Notes: a model not told the origin generated them from the letters alone. A stretch of 64,000 nt of DNA from Tetragonia tetragonoides (GCA_038025085.1 CM076147.1:42740766-42804765), one strand, 5' to 3'. Positions 9,459-20,858 are shown, counted from the stretch's first letter. Numbers and translations: made by a program.

Positions 9459-10362
9459 GTATGTCAAGCTCTGTAAACTAATCAAGCTTCTTCTGGAGCT
9501 TTACAACATGATAATTATATTATTCGAGTTGATTCTGACAACTTAACTGGTATTACTTATTTACTTACGCATCTTTCAAGAGATCGAATACGCAACGGAA
9601 AATTAGGGATCCTGGCTACTGTAATAAGCTAGTATATATATTGGCCAGTATCATTAGCTCAACCATCCAACTATGTTAACACGATGAAACTTTCTCAAAT
9701 TTAATTTTAGCAATATGTATGGTTGCTGCAATTGCTGATCCTAGGGAGGAGGTAGGGGTGAAGTGTTATTGTTCAGTGTCCGCAGTGCTAGCCGGACACT
9801 TCTTAGTCAAGTCAGATTTAAAAGCGAGATACCGAGATCACATAAGCTCAGTCGAGATTTATGTATGCTAACTAATTAATCAAGTACCCCACAAGGCAAC
9901 CCATGGTGCTTGTACCTTAAGCAGTGGAGAAATTAGCTTGAACTCATATCAACAGTGTAATGTGTATGCACATCTAATAGGAGTATCATATATATCTTCT
10001 GCTCCTTTGAATTGTTAATGTGTTAGTGTTATATGCACATCCTCTGCTCCTTTGAAACGTTAGTGTTATATATGCTGCTATTATACAGGACAAACAATCA
10101 GGACAAATTCTGGTAAAATCAAGGTACTCTTCGCAAAGCTGGTAACATTACTTGATTAACTTTCGTTCTACTAATCAAATAAATAAATAAAAAAGGCAAT
10201 TTCTAGTCTTCAGATGCTTCATTGAAGCTGCTCTTATGCACATCCTCTTTAACTGCTTGCTGTTGGACCTGAGATAGGTTTTTACTCAGATTCTTCTTTC
10301 ATGTTATCAACGAGCATTTGAGAAAGCTCCAACAGCGCTACTTTGTATCGGAAGGTACCCTA
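9459..10362. other. Intergenic, between SKP1 copy and NAC gene
   Basis: No gene was recognised. A 39-bp segment (10195-10233) recurs at about 20285-20323 with about six mismatches, suggesting an old duplication. Confidence 0.35.
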
Positions 10363-13300
10363 TCATACCACAGTACGCTTCTTATTAGTAGCAAAAATTT
10401 CAGAAAGTTCAACCATATGGCTCCAAAATAGTCTGGGCCTGGCCGTGCCGCTGGTGACATCATTATCTGCTGGTAAGTAATGGTCATTTGTCATCATCGT
10501 GGTCTCTCTGTAGCTGATGTTTCCGGGGAGCACAGGATTATTGTCAGATGGTGCAACACAGTCAGCGTAAGACATCTCAGTTTCTCCTCCTTCTACCAGA
10601 GGTTCCTTTTCTGGAGCTTCATCATTATCTGCTGCTAAGAAAGGTCCTTTGATCGTCATTATGGTCTCGTTGTAGCTGATGGCTTCAGGATTCACGGTAC
10701 TATTTTCAGTTGGCGTGACACTGTCAACAGTATATGTCTCAGCTTCTCGTGCTGCTAGTACAGGTTTCTTTTCCTCAACTTCATCAGCTCCTTGTACATC
10801 TTCAACTTCAACTTCACCTTCAACTTGTTGTACATTATCTTCAACTTCAACTTCTTGCACATCATCTTCAACTTCAACTTCTTGCTTATGGCCCTTAGAT
10901 TGGTTTTTAATCGATCCTTCTTCTTTCTTGTAGATTCTACATAACACATAGTCATCCAGCTATGGAATGTAACACAAAAGAAATTAGTTTTAGGAGGGGT
11001 TCAAGACGAGCCATTATGAAAAGTACCAGCACGAAAAAGAAAAACAATAACTACAATGATTCCAAGTTGATTGGGATTAGGCTTTTCAACACTTTCAATT
11101 AACCAATACCAAAAGTATTCTGTTTTTTTCCCTCCCGTCTAAGTAGTGAGCAATTTTTGTTAAGTTTCAGTTTCACCAAAAATTGGTCAACTTTTGAACA
11201 ATCAGTCATGGCGAGCAATCCTTAAGGATAACTTAATTAGATCCCCTATAACCACATTCAATCACCTGAAAACCCCTTTTTCTGATAGTACCCAGAAAAC
11301 GCCTTCAACAAGACAGAAAACGATGAAACGAAGATAGTACTACTAAGAAAACTAGCTGCGAAAAGATCAAGTTCGCTTTGAACAAACATCAAAAGAGGTC
11401 CTAGGATTACTATTTGCAGCATAGCTAACTGTTGGGGAAAGCACACAAATACACAAGCGGAAGCAACAAAGACTTTTTCCCCGGTTGTGATGCAAAGATG
11501 AGCAATAACCAATTCAAGCAACCAAACAATATTGAACCAAAATGACAGCAGCAAATGGAACTATAAATCAGCCCAAAAACAGTAAATAAACAAGGAGACG
11601 CAAGGATTTACGTGGAAACCCCGATGTGGGGAAAAAACCACGGGACCGTTAACAAACGGTGCCAAAACCTCCACTAATCAACAAATTAACAAGTGGGTAC
11701 AACAATAGTTCTTCCCTAGATCAACTAGAGGTATTCACAATCATCAAGGATCAACCTTGGCACAACAAGTCTCCCAAATCATCACCCAAAAGAGTGGAAA
11801 TACAATTTCGTACAAAATAAGAGCTGAATTTAGAAAACTGACTTAGAGAGCTCCAAATGAAATTCTGACCGTTGGATTTGAAGAGGGGGATGTCAGGAAC
11901 AACGTGCTAAAATCTCGCGACGATCGGAGTTCGTTTGGTCGTCGATCGGGGCGGATTTCTGGGCTGCCAGCACCAAAATTCGTGGGTGGCTCCTCTTCTC
12001 TCTCTCCTCTTCTCTTCTAGACTTTTCTCCTGAATTTTTGAGTGTCTAGGCTTTCTCTCACTTGCACTCAGCCCTTCTAACCTTTTGGCTTATAAGGGAA
12101 TCCACTTGTGAGTGAATATACGAAATTGCCCTTCACTTAAACATCATATGGATAACCCATATGGTAAGCAAATATATCCCAAATTAATTGGGTTCTTCCT
12201 CCATGTAGGAGGGATACTCCAACAAATCTCCCCCTCACTCCTACATGGGGGGCTCGACCAAGCCCGCAATCTTTCTACAAACAAGAAGTTTCTCCTTAGG
12301 CAAGGCCTTCGTCAACATGTCCGATCCGTTGAGATCGGTGTGAATCTTCACAAGCTCAAATGACTTGTCTTCTACCGCTTCTCGAATCCAATGATACCTC
12401 CTCCGTATGTGTTTGGTTCGGGAATGGTAGGCTGCATTCTTGGCAAGGTGGATGGCACTTTGACTATCACAATAAAGAGGGTACTTGTCTTGTTTCAAAC
12501 CCAACTCCTCTAGAAAATCTCTCATCCAAATAAACTCCTTGCCAGCTTCAACCGCTGCCATATACTCAGATTCTGTGGTAGACAGAGCAACACACTTTTG
12601 CAATTTTGATTGCCATGAAACAGCTCCCCCTGCAATTGTCATCAAGTATCCGGAGGTAGACTTACTAGCATCAATATCACCTGACAAATCAGCATCTGTG
12701 TAGCCATCTAACACAGGTTGTCCGGGACCAAAGCATAAACACACTCTAGAAGTACCTCTGAGATACCGCATGATCCACTTTACTGCTGCCCAATGCTCCT
12801 TACCAGGATTAGACATGAACCTGCTAACAACCCCAATGGCATGTGCAATGTCTGGCCTAGTGCATACCATGGCATACATCAAACTCCCCACGGCGGATGC
12901 ATAAGGCACCGTCATCATCTCTTTCTTGTCATTCTCACTTGTAGGACACTGGCTGGAGCTTAGCTTCATGTGACCTGCAAGTGGCGAGCTCACGGGTTTA
13001 GCTTTGTCCATCTTGAACCTCTCTAGCAGCTTCTGGATGTAACTCTCTTGTGATAGCCATATCTTCTTGTTCTTCCTATCACGAGAGATACGCATGCCCA
13101 AAATTTGCTTTGCAGGGCCAAGGTCCTTCATTGCAAAGGACTTGCTCAAGGCACTCTTCAGGTTGGCAATCTTCTCCTTATCCTGTCCAACAATCAACAT
13201 GTCATCCACATAAAGTAAGAGAATGAGAAAATCACCTCCGGCGTAATGCTTCACAAACACACATGAATCTGCATGTGTCTTGTGGAAACTGTGGTCTTTC

Positions 13301-16300
13301 ATGAAAGACTCAAACTTCTTGTACCATTGTCGAGGTGCTTGTTTCAAGCCATATAAACTCTTTTTCAAACGGCATACAAGCTTCTCACTTCCCTTCTCTT
13401 GGAAACCTTCTGGTTGCTCCATGTAGATTTCCTCCTCTAAGTCACCATGGAGGAAAGCAGTCTTCACATCAAGTTGTTCCAACTCCAAATCCATGCTAGC
13501 AGCTAAGCCAAGAACAACTCTAACAGAAGACATCTTTACAACTGGAGAGAAAATCTCTTCAAAGTCTATGCCTTTCTTTTGACCTGAGCCTTTCACCACC
13601 AAACGTGCCTTGTACCTAGGTGGTGAACCATCTTCTCCAGTTTTCAGTCTGTACACCCATTTGTTCTTGAGTGCTCTCTTGCCCTTAGACAACTCCACTA
13701 AGTCATATGTGTGGTTCTCATGCAAGGATTTCATCTCATCTTGCATGGCATTATACCACTCCTTGCAGTGCTCATGTGACATAGCCTCCTCATAGCTTTC
13801 AGGTTCTCCCCCGTCGGTCATCAACACATACTCATCTGCTGGATATTTAGAGGTAGGCTGTCTCTCTCTGGTGGATCTTCTCAACTGTGGTTCTGGTTGT
13901 ACATGGGGTTCTTCTTCATGTGTATGATCTGGTGGTGGCTGAACATCATCACCATCATCACTGTTATGATCATCATTGCCATCTTCCTGTTGTTCTCCCC
14001 CTTGAACTCTAGGAGTTACTTCAGGAAATATTGGATCTGAGTTGGCGCTGTCACTAGGAGAAGGCTCTGGTTGTTTCTTCTTCTCACAATCTGCAAAGGT
14101 TTTGTCTTCAAAGAACACTACATCTCTGCTTCTAATCACTTTCCTGCTAACTGGATTCCACAATCTGTACCCAAACTCATCCTCTGAGTACCCTAGGAAG
14201 ATGCATGGCTTTGTCTTGCTATCAAGCTTGGACCTCTCATCTCTGGGAATATGAACATATGCAAGGCACCCAAAGACTCTCAGGTGGCTGAATGATACCT
14301 CTTTACCAGTCCATACTCTCTGCGGAACATCTCCATTAAGAGGAACTGAAGGTGACCGGTTGATGAGGTACACTGCTGTAAACATTGCCTCGGCCCAAAA
14401 AATCCTAGGCAGCTTCGCATGAGAGAGCATACATCGAATTCTTTCTTCAATTGTTCTGTTCATTCTCTCTGCAAGTCCATTCAGCTGAGGTGTCTTGGGA
14501 ACTGTCTTCTCAAGCCTGATGCCCTGTACTTTGCAATACTCTTCAAATGGACCCCTGTACTCTCCACCATTGTCAGCTCTAACACACTTGAGCTTCCGGC
14601 CTGTTTCTCTCTCAACTCTGGCCTGGAACTGCTTGAAAAACTGTAGTACCTGGTCTTTGGTTTTCAACACAAAAGCCCACAGTTTTCTAGAATAATCATC
14701 AATAAAAGTAACAAAATAAAGTGCACCGCTATGTGACTTAGTATCCATAGAACATACATCAGTGTGAACAAGATCTAATGCATGTTTTCTTCTAGATGGG
14801 GGACGAGTATGAAATGCTGCCCTATGTTGTTTTCCAGCTAAACAATCAACACAGGGTTTCAAGGACATACCTTGAACATCAGGAAGGAGTTGCTTCTTAG
14901 CAAGCATTTGCATACCTCTTTCACTCATGTGACCAAGTCTCTTGTGCCATAACTCGCTGGAGGAATCATCAACTGCGTGTACTTCTCCTTTGCACAACTT
15001 AGCTTGCATCACATACAAGGATCTCTGCTTGCTCCCACGAGCCACAATCAAACTTCCTTTGATAAGCTTGCACTTTCCACCACCAAAGTTGCTGGAGTAA
15101 CCAGCATCATCGAGCAACCCAGGAGATATCAAATTCAGCCGAATGTCTGGAACATGTCGGACATCTCTCAACACCAAACTGCAACCTGTGGATGTCTCCA
15201 AACACACTGTACCCATGCCTACAATCTTGGATGAGCCATCATTCCCCATCTTTACATAGCCAAAGTCACCGCTGGTGTAAGATGAGAAGTAATCTTGGTG
15301 CGAGGTTAGATGAAACGAAGCACCCGTGTCAATCACCCAAGTACAATCATCACTATCTAGATTTAGGCAATGGTCACCAATAAAAAATAATTCATCACTT
15401 GTTGCAATTGCAGTGGTGTTGTTATCTTTCTCTTCTTGTTGTTGCCCGAATGTCTCACCCTTTTCTTTCCTTTCTCTGGACTTGTCTCTCTTCATTTTCC
15501 TGCAATGTTTTTGAATGTGGCCTGGCTTATCACAATAGTGGCAAATGATCTTACCCTTTGATTTTGATCTCCCCCTGGACTTGTCTCTATGCTGGGGATA
15601 TCGAGTCTTACTTCTTCCCCTGCTTGATTCTTGTGTCACATTAGCCTCTGGTTGTGTGGAGGAACTCATTTCCTTCCTTCTAGTTTCTTCATTCAACAAA
15701 CTAGCTTTGACAATTTCCATTGTCAGCGTGCCCTCTGGTGCGGAGTTGCTAAGTGATACAAATAGAGTGTCCCAGCTTTCTGGCAATGAGCAAAGTAGTA
15801 GCAATGCCTGCAGCTCATCATCTAAATTCATCTTCATTGCAGACAACTTGTTAATCAAACTTTGAAATTCATTCAAGTGAACTACTATGCTATCACCATC
15901 TTTATATTCCAGTTTCACAAGTTTTCTAATCAATGACGCTTTACTCAAGGCATTCTTCCTTTCATACATGGTCTCAAGTTTCTTCCAAAGAGTATAAGCA
16001 TTCGTGTCATTGGCAATATGTTGGAGGACACTCATATCAACAAATTGTCTAATTGTTCCAACGGCTTTACGGTTCAATATTTTCCACTCACTTTCAACAA
16101 CACCAGTTGGTATGGTTGCATTTAAAATTGGTTCATACAAATCCTTCACATAAAGGATATCCTCCATTTTAGTTTTCCACACGGAGTAATTTCCAGAATT
16201 CAAACTAATCATTCCGTGCACACCAGATTTTTCATCCATCTTTAACAACACAACAAATTCACAATGACTCTAACCAAAGCTCTGATACCACTATGTTGGG

Positions 16301-18110
16301 GAAAGCACACAAATACACAAGCGGAAGCAACAAAGACTTTTTCCCCGGTTGTGATGCAAAGATGAGCAATAACCAATTCAAGCAACCAAACAATATTGAA
16401 CCAAAATGACAGCAGCAAATGGAACTATAAATCAGCCCAAAAACAGTAAATAAACAAGGAGACGCAAGGATTTACGTGGAAACCCCGATGTGGGGAAAAA
16501 ACCACGGGACCGTTAACAAACGGTGCCAAAACCTCCACTAATCAACAAATTAACAAGTGGGTACAACAATAGTTCTTCCCTAGATCAACTAGAGGTATTC
16601 ACAATCATCAAGGATCAACCTTGGCACAACAAGTCTCCCAAATCATCACCCAAAAGAGTGGAAATACAATTTCGTACAAAATAAGAGCTGAATTTAGAAA
16701 ACTGACTTAGAGAGCTCCAAATGAAATTCTGACCGTTGGATTTGAAGAGGGGGATGTCAGGAACAACGTGCTAAAATCTCGCGACGATCGGAGTTCGTTT
16801 GGTCGTCGATCGGGGCGGATTTCTGGGCTGCCAGCACCAAAATTCGTGGGTGGCTCCTCTTCTCTCTCTCCTCTTCTCTTCTAGACTTTTCTCCTGAATT
16901 TTTGAGTGTCTAGGCTTTCTCTCACTTGCACTCAGCCCTTCTAACCTTTTGGCTTATAAGGGAATCCACTTGTGAGTGAATATACGAAATTGCCCTTCAC
17001 TTAAACATCATATGGATAACCCATATGGTAAGCAAATATATCCCAAATTAATTGGGTTCTTCCTCCATGTAGGAGGGATACTCCAACACTAACCAAACAA
17101 ATCATAAGAGGTCCTATGATTATAACGTAAGAATTACTCGATCGTACCTTCATGTTAGTATCCTTATTGGCAGACACCCATTTCCTTTTGTTAGTAGCTT
17201 GTGCTTGGGGATGTGGCTGTGACTGTGGATCCACTTGTGGTGGTACGACCCTGAACTCATGCATGATCCAAGACGTCTTAGCACCGTTTGGATGTTTACC
17301 CTTATTACAGAAGTTTAATGCCTTTTTGAATCCAACTTCTTTGCTTTCATGTTTTATCACCTTGTCACGTCCGCTGGCCTTCCAATATCCATTGCCAGCC
17401 GCTCGATTTGGACGACTCCCATTCTGATACTTCCTTTCTCTTGACGTGAAGAAGTACCAATATTTCTCGTCTTGTTGTGGAAACTCTTCTATTATTCACA
17501 CCAAAAAAAAAAAAAAAAAAAGAAAGAAAAACCACACAATAGAAATCATTAACACTAGAACAATTCAGGGAAGAAAACGAAGAAAAAAGAGAACCTAAGA
17601 AGACTCAAGGTGAGGTCACTCAAAGAAGAGAGGTAATAAAAAAAAATAAGGAAAAAGAATACTCAAAAAGAATAACCCGCAACAAATAAAATCCTCCGCA
17701 ACTTTCTGCAACATAATATAGTTAAAGAAACATAAAAGAAAGAAGCCAAGAATAAAATAAATAACACATACAGAACCATATATATCAAAAGCAAGAAAAC
17801 CTCCATCAACAAATTAAAGAAAACCAAAACCTGCGAGGTCTTCAGGGTTGTATTTGTAGATATTGACTTCACCAATGATACCTTCAATGGGCAGGGCTTG
17901 TTTATTGATCTTGCGGCGTAAACAGTAGACGATGAGCTCATCATCATCGGGCTGGAATCGATATCCAGGGGGAAATATACATGAATATGATGAGGAAGGA
18001 TCATAATAATCAGGCTGGCAGCCATTGTTAATAATGTTATAATCTTGGCTGCCATTGTTATAATCATATTCTTGGCTGCCATTGTTACATGGTTGACTAT
18101 TTTTCTCCAT
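10363..18110 (-). CDS. NAC-domain transcription factor, intron 2 carries Copia
   Basis: There are three exons: 17831-18110, 17148-17488 and 10363-10959. All have GT-AG borders and phases that fit (CDS 1218 bp, 405 residues). Exon 1 carries NAC subdomains A and B ([32 protein letters not shown]). Exon 2 carries C and D ([47 protein letters not shown]). Exon 3 opens with subdomain E ([12 protein letters not shown]). NAC proteins are plant-specific DNA-binding regulators. The C-terminal part is unusual: a glutamate/valine-rich repeat ([20 protein letters not shown]) and an imperfect internal duplication of about 40 residues ending [19 protein letters not shown] and [19 protein letters not shown]. 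Intron 2 is about 6.2 kb because a Copia element lies in it, in the same orientation as the gene. Transcription may end or start within the LTRs. The start is the only ATG in frame upstream of the NAC domain. Confidence 0.88.
11430..12224 (-). repeat. 3' LTR of the Copia element
   Basis: The LTR is 795 bp, starts TGTTGGGGAAAGCACACAAA and ends ATACTCCAACA, with the usual TG...CA termini. It lies downstream of gag-pol on the minus strand. Confidence 0.95.
12225..12240 (-). other. Polypurine tract
   Basis: Immediately upstream of the 3' LTR the minus strand reads AGTGAGGGGGAGATT, a purine run expected to prime plus-strand DNA synthesis. Confidence 0.85.
12241..16251 (-). CDS. Copia gag-pol polyprotein, 1336 residues, intact
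   Basis: A single open frame carries all expected parts in Copia order. The Gag region (UBN2-like, about 15-190) is followed by a CCHC knuckle ([14 protein letters not shown], 237-250), the aspartic protease motif [13 protein letters not shown] (DTG at 308-310), the integrase zinc region (HKRLGH, then CVDC), the integrase core with Asp498, Asp560 and Glu595 ([19 protein letters not shown]), reverse transcriptase with YVDD at 1014-1017, and RNase H with Asp1186, Glu1227 and Asp1262. No stop or frameshift is present and all catalytic residues checked are there. Sequence flavour ([19 protein letters not shown]) suggests the Tork/Tnt1-like lineage, but this is from memory of the family. Initiation could be at Met1 or Met5. 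The stop is at the polypurine tract, as is usual. Confidence 0.96.
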   Translation of the reverse strand: MLLKMDEKSGVHGMISLNSGNYSVWKTKMEDILYVKDLYEPILNATIPTGVVESEWKILNRKAVGTIRQFVDMSVLQHIANDTNAYTLWKKLETMYERKNALSKASLIRKLVKLEYKDGDSIVVHLNEFQSLINKLSAMKMNLDDELQALLLLCSLPESWDTLFVSLSNSAPEGTLTMEIVKASLLNEETRRKEMSSSTQPEANVTQESSRGRSKTRYPQHRDKSRGRSKSKGKIICHYCDKPGHIQKHCRKMKRDKSRERKEKGETFGQQQEEKDNNTTAIATSDELFFIGDHCLNLDSDDCTWVIDTGASFHLTSHQDYFSSYTSGDFGYVKMGNDGSSKIVGMGTVCLETSTGCSLVLRDVRHVPDIRLNLISPGLLDDAGYSSNFGGGKCKLIKGSLIVARGSKQRSLYVMQAKLCKGEVHAVDDSSSELWHKRLGHMSERGMQMLAKKQLLPDVQGMSLKPCVDCLAGKQHRAAFHTRPPSRRKHALDLVHTDVCSMDTKSHSGALYFVTFIDDYSRKLWAFVLKTKDQVLQFFKQFQARVERETGRKLKCVRADNGGEYRGPFEEYCKVQGIRLEKTVPKTPQLNGLAERMNRTIEERIRCMLSHAKLPRIFWAEAMFTAVYLINRSPSVPLNGDVPQRVWTGKEVSFSHLRVFGCLAYVHIPRDERSKLDSKTKPCIFLGYSEDEFGYRLWNPVSRKVIRSRDVVFFEDKTFADCEKKKQPEPSPSDSANSDPIFPEVTPRVQGGEQQEDGNDDHNSDDGDDVQPPPDHTHEEEPHVQPEPQLRRSTRERQPTSKYPADEYVLMTDGGEPESYEEAMSHEHCKEWYNAMQDEMKSLHENHTYDLVELSKGKRALKNKWVYRLKTGEDGSPPRYKARLVVKGSGQKKGIDFEEIFSPVVKMSSVRVVLGLAASMDLELEQLDVKTAFLHGDLEEEIYMEQPEGFQEKGSEKLVCRLKKSLYGLKQAPRQWYKKFESFMKDHSFHKTHADSCVFVKHYAGGDFLILLLYVDDMLIVGQDKEKIANLKSALSKSFAMKDLGPAKQILGMRISRDRKNKKIWLSQESYIQKLLERFKMDKAKPVSSPLAGHMKLSSSQCPTSENDKKEMMTVPYASAVGSLMYAMVCTRPDIAHAIGVVSRFMSNPGKEHWAAVKWIMRYLRGTSRVCLCFGPGQPVLDGYTDADLSGDIDASKSTSGYLMTIAGGAVSWQSKLQKCVALSTTESEYMAAVEAGKEFIWMRDFLEELGLKQDKYPLYCDSQSAIHLAKNAAYHSRTKHIRRRYHWIREAVEDKSFELVKIHTDLNGSDMLTKALPKEKLLVCRKIAGLVEPPM
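16274..16290 (-). other. tRNA-iMet primer-binding site
   Basis: Just inside the 5' LTR the minus strand reads TGGTATCAGAGCTTTGG, complementary to the 3' end of plant initiator methionine tRNA. It is the usual primer site of Copia elements. Confidence 0.93.
16294..17088 (-). repeat. 5' LTR of the Copia element
   Basis: This 795-bp LTR matches 11430-12224 base for base by eye. On the minus strand it contains a TATA-like TTATAAG (16953-16959), a plausible promoter core for the element. Confidence 0.95.
16953..16959 (-). promoter_or_regulatory. TATA-like box in 5' LTR
   Basis: The reverse complement reads CCCTTATAAGCC. It is upstream of the gag-pol start in the right place for a U3 promoter. 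This is inferred from motif and position only. Confidence 0.45.
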
Positions 18111-19168
18111 TAGTCATAAGAACGTAGGACTAGTGAAGAATAGTTGTTGAAATTTGACCGAGTCTGAAACCTCTGGTTTTGGATACGTAGGACTAGGAGT
18201 CTGTATAAAGTTTGTTATTGATATATAAATAAATATATATAATATATGTTGCAAACCTATAGGAATTAGAATATGTTTTCCACCTTTCAAAATTATTTAT
18301 TTTTTTATTTTTTATTTTTTACATTATCATTATTTTTTGGGGAAAAGGTTATCTTTTAATTATAAATAAATAAATAAATAATTACTTACATTGATTTGTT
18401 ACAATTCAGATTTCAGAATCCTCTGTTTAAATCAGTTGGGGTATATGAAACGAGTTTATCCATTCCATATAATTAAATTAAAAAAAAATAAAGTAAGTAA
18501 AAAATGGCCTAGATGGAAGGAAGAAGAGAAGGGGAGAAACCGAAAAACAGGGGAGCTGGTATTAAAGTTAGAAAAGCTTCATTGTGGCATTTTATCAAAC
18601 AGTTGGTGGGCAAAGTGATGAAGATGCTTTGACATGGATAATTGGTTTACACAACACCCTAATTGGATCGATAAGCATGAAAAAGAGATACCAACAAGTT
18701 CAAACTATAAGATCACAAACAAAGTTAAAGCTTTTGATGAATATGTGATGATGAGTGTAAAATAATTCAACAACGTGAAAGTTAGTTAAAAAACAATACT
18801 CCATTTACATAAAAGACTATTAGTTAGATGCTTACTAAAGTCTAAAATGATGATGATGTTAGATAACTTACATAGATGTCTTGTCGAGAAATTTGTGATG
18901 AAAAGCAACAGACAACCCGAGATAATTTCAGTTTTTTTTTTTTTTTATACGAGAAACCCGCAGTCAATGCTCTTAGAGTTAGTCATTGGTTTTGGAGCAA
19001 TACTATAATTGATCATGGGGAGCTCAAAAAATCATGTCAATTTGTCATAACTCATAAAAATGCAATATGTGACTGGCCTTGAATTAAAAGACAAACAAAC
19101 CCATTTAAACAAAACCTATGAGGCAAATTCCATTTTTGGCAATCCCACAACACAACTTCAGTTTGCAC

Positions 19169-19210
<42 letters not shown>

Positions 19211-19322
19211 ACAAGACCTCTGCCTGAGTACATATTGATATGTCCTACAGTTTTGAATGTTCTCAGTTCATTTCATTCAATGTCATGATTTAAAAAGAAG
19301 CCTCAATTTACAGCGAGAGCAC
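18111..19322. other. NAC upstream region, no gene recognised
   Basis: The first few hundred bases are the presumed NAC promoter, with AT-rich runs around 18210-18380. No coding region was recognised. An A40 tract lies at 19170-19209. Confidence 0.35.
19170..19209. repeat. Homopolymer A40
   Basis: Forty consecutive A. It follows GTTTGCACC and may be the tail of an old retroposed sequence on the plus strand, but no body or target duplication could be assigned. Confidence 0.8.
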
Positions 19323-20156
19323 TTAGTAGGGTAGCTCCACTTGACCATGTTCTTGGGTGTTCTCCATAGGATCAACAATTGCAGCAATCAAATAACCAAC
19401 TGATAGCAACAATGGCAACGAGTCGAATTTGACAACATTTTTCTTGAGCATTAGTGCAACCAAATTGATGAAGAATTGGATCGTCGAGCTAACAATACCA
19501 AAACAAAGCGAGAACCTTCCAAACAATCGTCCCTGCCTCCCAGGATAGTAAAACCAACAAGAATAACCTGTCTTTCGCCACACCAATTTGCTTTGCTTCC
19601 CTTCGCGTATGATCTCAACAAGCGACATAACTAAGCAGCATGAAGAGGTGATAACGCTCACCTTAAGGTAAAAGGAAGTGCTAATTTTTCCTTGTGCATT
19701 CTCTTGGGTTAGTGTAGCTTGGCACACTTCAATCAGCACATTTAGCACTATAAAAAGCCACTTAAAAATCAACACCCATTTCCCTTTAACTTTCTTCCTC
19801 AAAGCCTTCTGTAGGATTCTGTAATATCTTAGAGATGCATGCCTATGAGGAGAATTACCTTGTTGCTGGTTAGCATGTGTTTGTTCTACTTCCAAGGCGG
19901 CCGGAGCATGTGTTGGATTACCTTCTTGTGCAAATTCTTGAGGGTCATCATACTCATAATCTGAGCCTGAGGGGCTCCAACCCAAATCCCAATCCAAATC
20001 GTTGTTCTCGTCCTCGGAGTCTTTTAGAATCTCATATACTCCATCATCATTGTCTTCGTCCTCAGAGTCTTTTAGCAGCTCATAATGATCAAAGTCTTCA
20101 TCCTCATCATCTTCATCAAAAAAAATGTCATGGCCTGTTGAAGGATTATGGCTCAT
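19323..20156 (-). CDS. Uncharacterised acidic multi-pass membrane protein
   Basis: A single 277-residue frame, not assigned to a named family. Residues 1-90 are strongly acidic with a direct repeat (YELLKDSEDEDND at 25-37, YEILKDSEDENND at 41-53). A basic stretch (ALRKKVKGK) precedes four hydrophobic segments at about 126-146, 163-183, 212-237 and 246-262, so the protein is probably an integral membrane protein with a cytosolic acidic tail. The motif WRKTGYSCWFYYPG sits between segments 2 and 3. The length of open frame and the clear helix pattern support a real gene. Expression, intron content and start are unproven. It may be one of the poorly described small plant membrane families. Confidence 0.65.
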   Translation of the reverse strand: MSHNPSTGHDIFFDEDDEDEDFDHYELLKDSEDEDNDDGVYEILKDSEDENNDLDWDLGWSPSGSDYEYDDPQEFAQEGNPTHAPAALEVEQTHANQQQGNSPHRHASLRYYRILQKALRKKVKGKWVLIFKWLFIVLNVLIEVCQATLTQENAQGKISTSFYLKVSVITSSCCLVMSLVEIIREGKQSKLVWRKTGYSCWFYYPGRQGRLFGRFSLCFGIVSSTIQFFINLVALMLKKNVVKFDSLPLLLSVGYLIAAIVDPMENTQEHGQVELPY

Positions 20157-20485
20157 GGTGTTTGTATTTGAGGTATTAATTGAAGATCACTTTATTGTAA
20201 ATAGCAAATATATTCATAATTCATGGAAATGGGACTAGTTCAATATATGTGGTAGTACAAATAAAGCAAAGTTAAAGACAGTAACAGGGCAATTTCCAGT
20301 ATTCAGATGCTTCACAGAAGCTGCTAATTAGCTTTCATATTTCGGCTTTCCCCTTTTCTCTTTACTGAGCATTTACTAGCTGGGTACATGACATTGATAG
20401 TTGTCGTCCAATTTCCAAGCTAATCATGATCATGAATTTTCGAAAAATTCTATTATGCCCTCTGTGAATACGCTAACATCTTTTT

Positions 20486-20523
20486 ATCACAAAAACTTGT
20501 ATGAGGTGACTTCAACGTGAGGC
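20486..20523 (+). repeat. Short dispersed repeat (copy 1)
   Basis: ATCACAAAAACTTGTATGAG and the next 18 bases match, with few differences, the reverse complement of 45948-45985. This is probably the edge of a decayed DNA transposon family. Confidence 0.5.
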
Positions 20524-20858
20524 GTCTCAAACAAGCATGATGTCATGCAGAGGGGGCCTCTTGTTCAAACGGCCTCATAAGGGACATTTTGTTTTCTCTT
20601 TTCTTTTCACAAGGTGAATAGGCAATAATAAATCTTCCATTTCTCAAGTTTTTTCAAAGCAACACATCTTGTCATCTTTTATGATAGTACAGCATAAATT
20701 GATCTGTTAACGTGCAAACGGGGTTCATGGTCAAGTGAAAACGTTTATGTTCAAATTTTGGAAGAAGACATCAATAGAAATGTCACAAAATTTCCAATCT
20801 TTTGTACATTTATAAGGTGGGAAATGAGACCAAGAAAAGCAAAAGGCATAGTGTCTAA

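Larger units (their letters stand above)
11430..17088 (-). mobile_element. Complete Ty1/Copia LTR retrotransposon
   Basis: The element is 5659 bp with two 795-bp LTRs (11430-12224 and 16294-17088) that begin TGTTGGGG and end CTCCAACA. A direct reading of both LTRs found no difference. A 5-bp target duplication CTAAC flanks it (11425-11429 and 17089-17093). It has a primer-binding site, a polypurine tract and one uninterrupted gag-pol frame. Identical LTRs and an intact frame point to a very recent insertion. It lies in intron 2 of the NAC gene in sense orientation. Confidence 0.97.
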
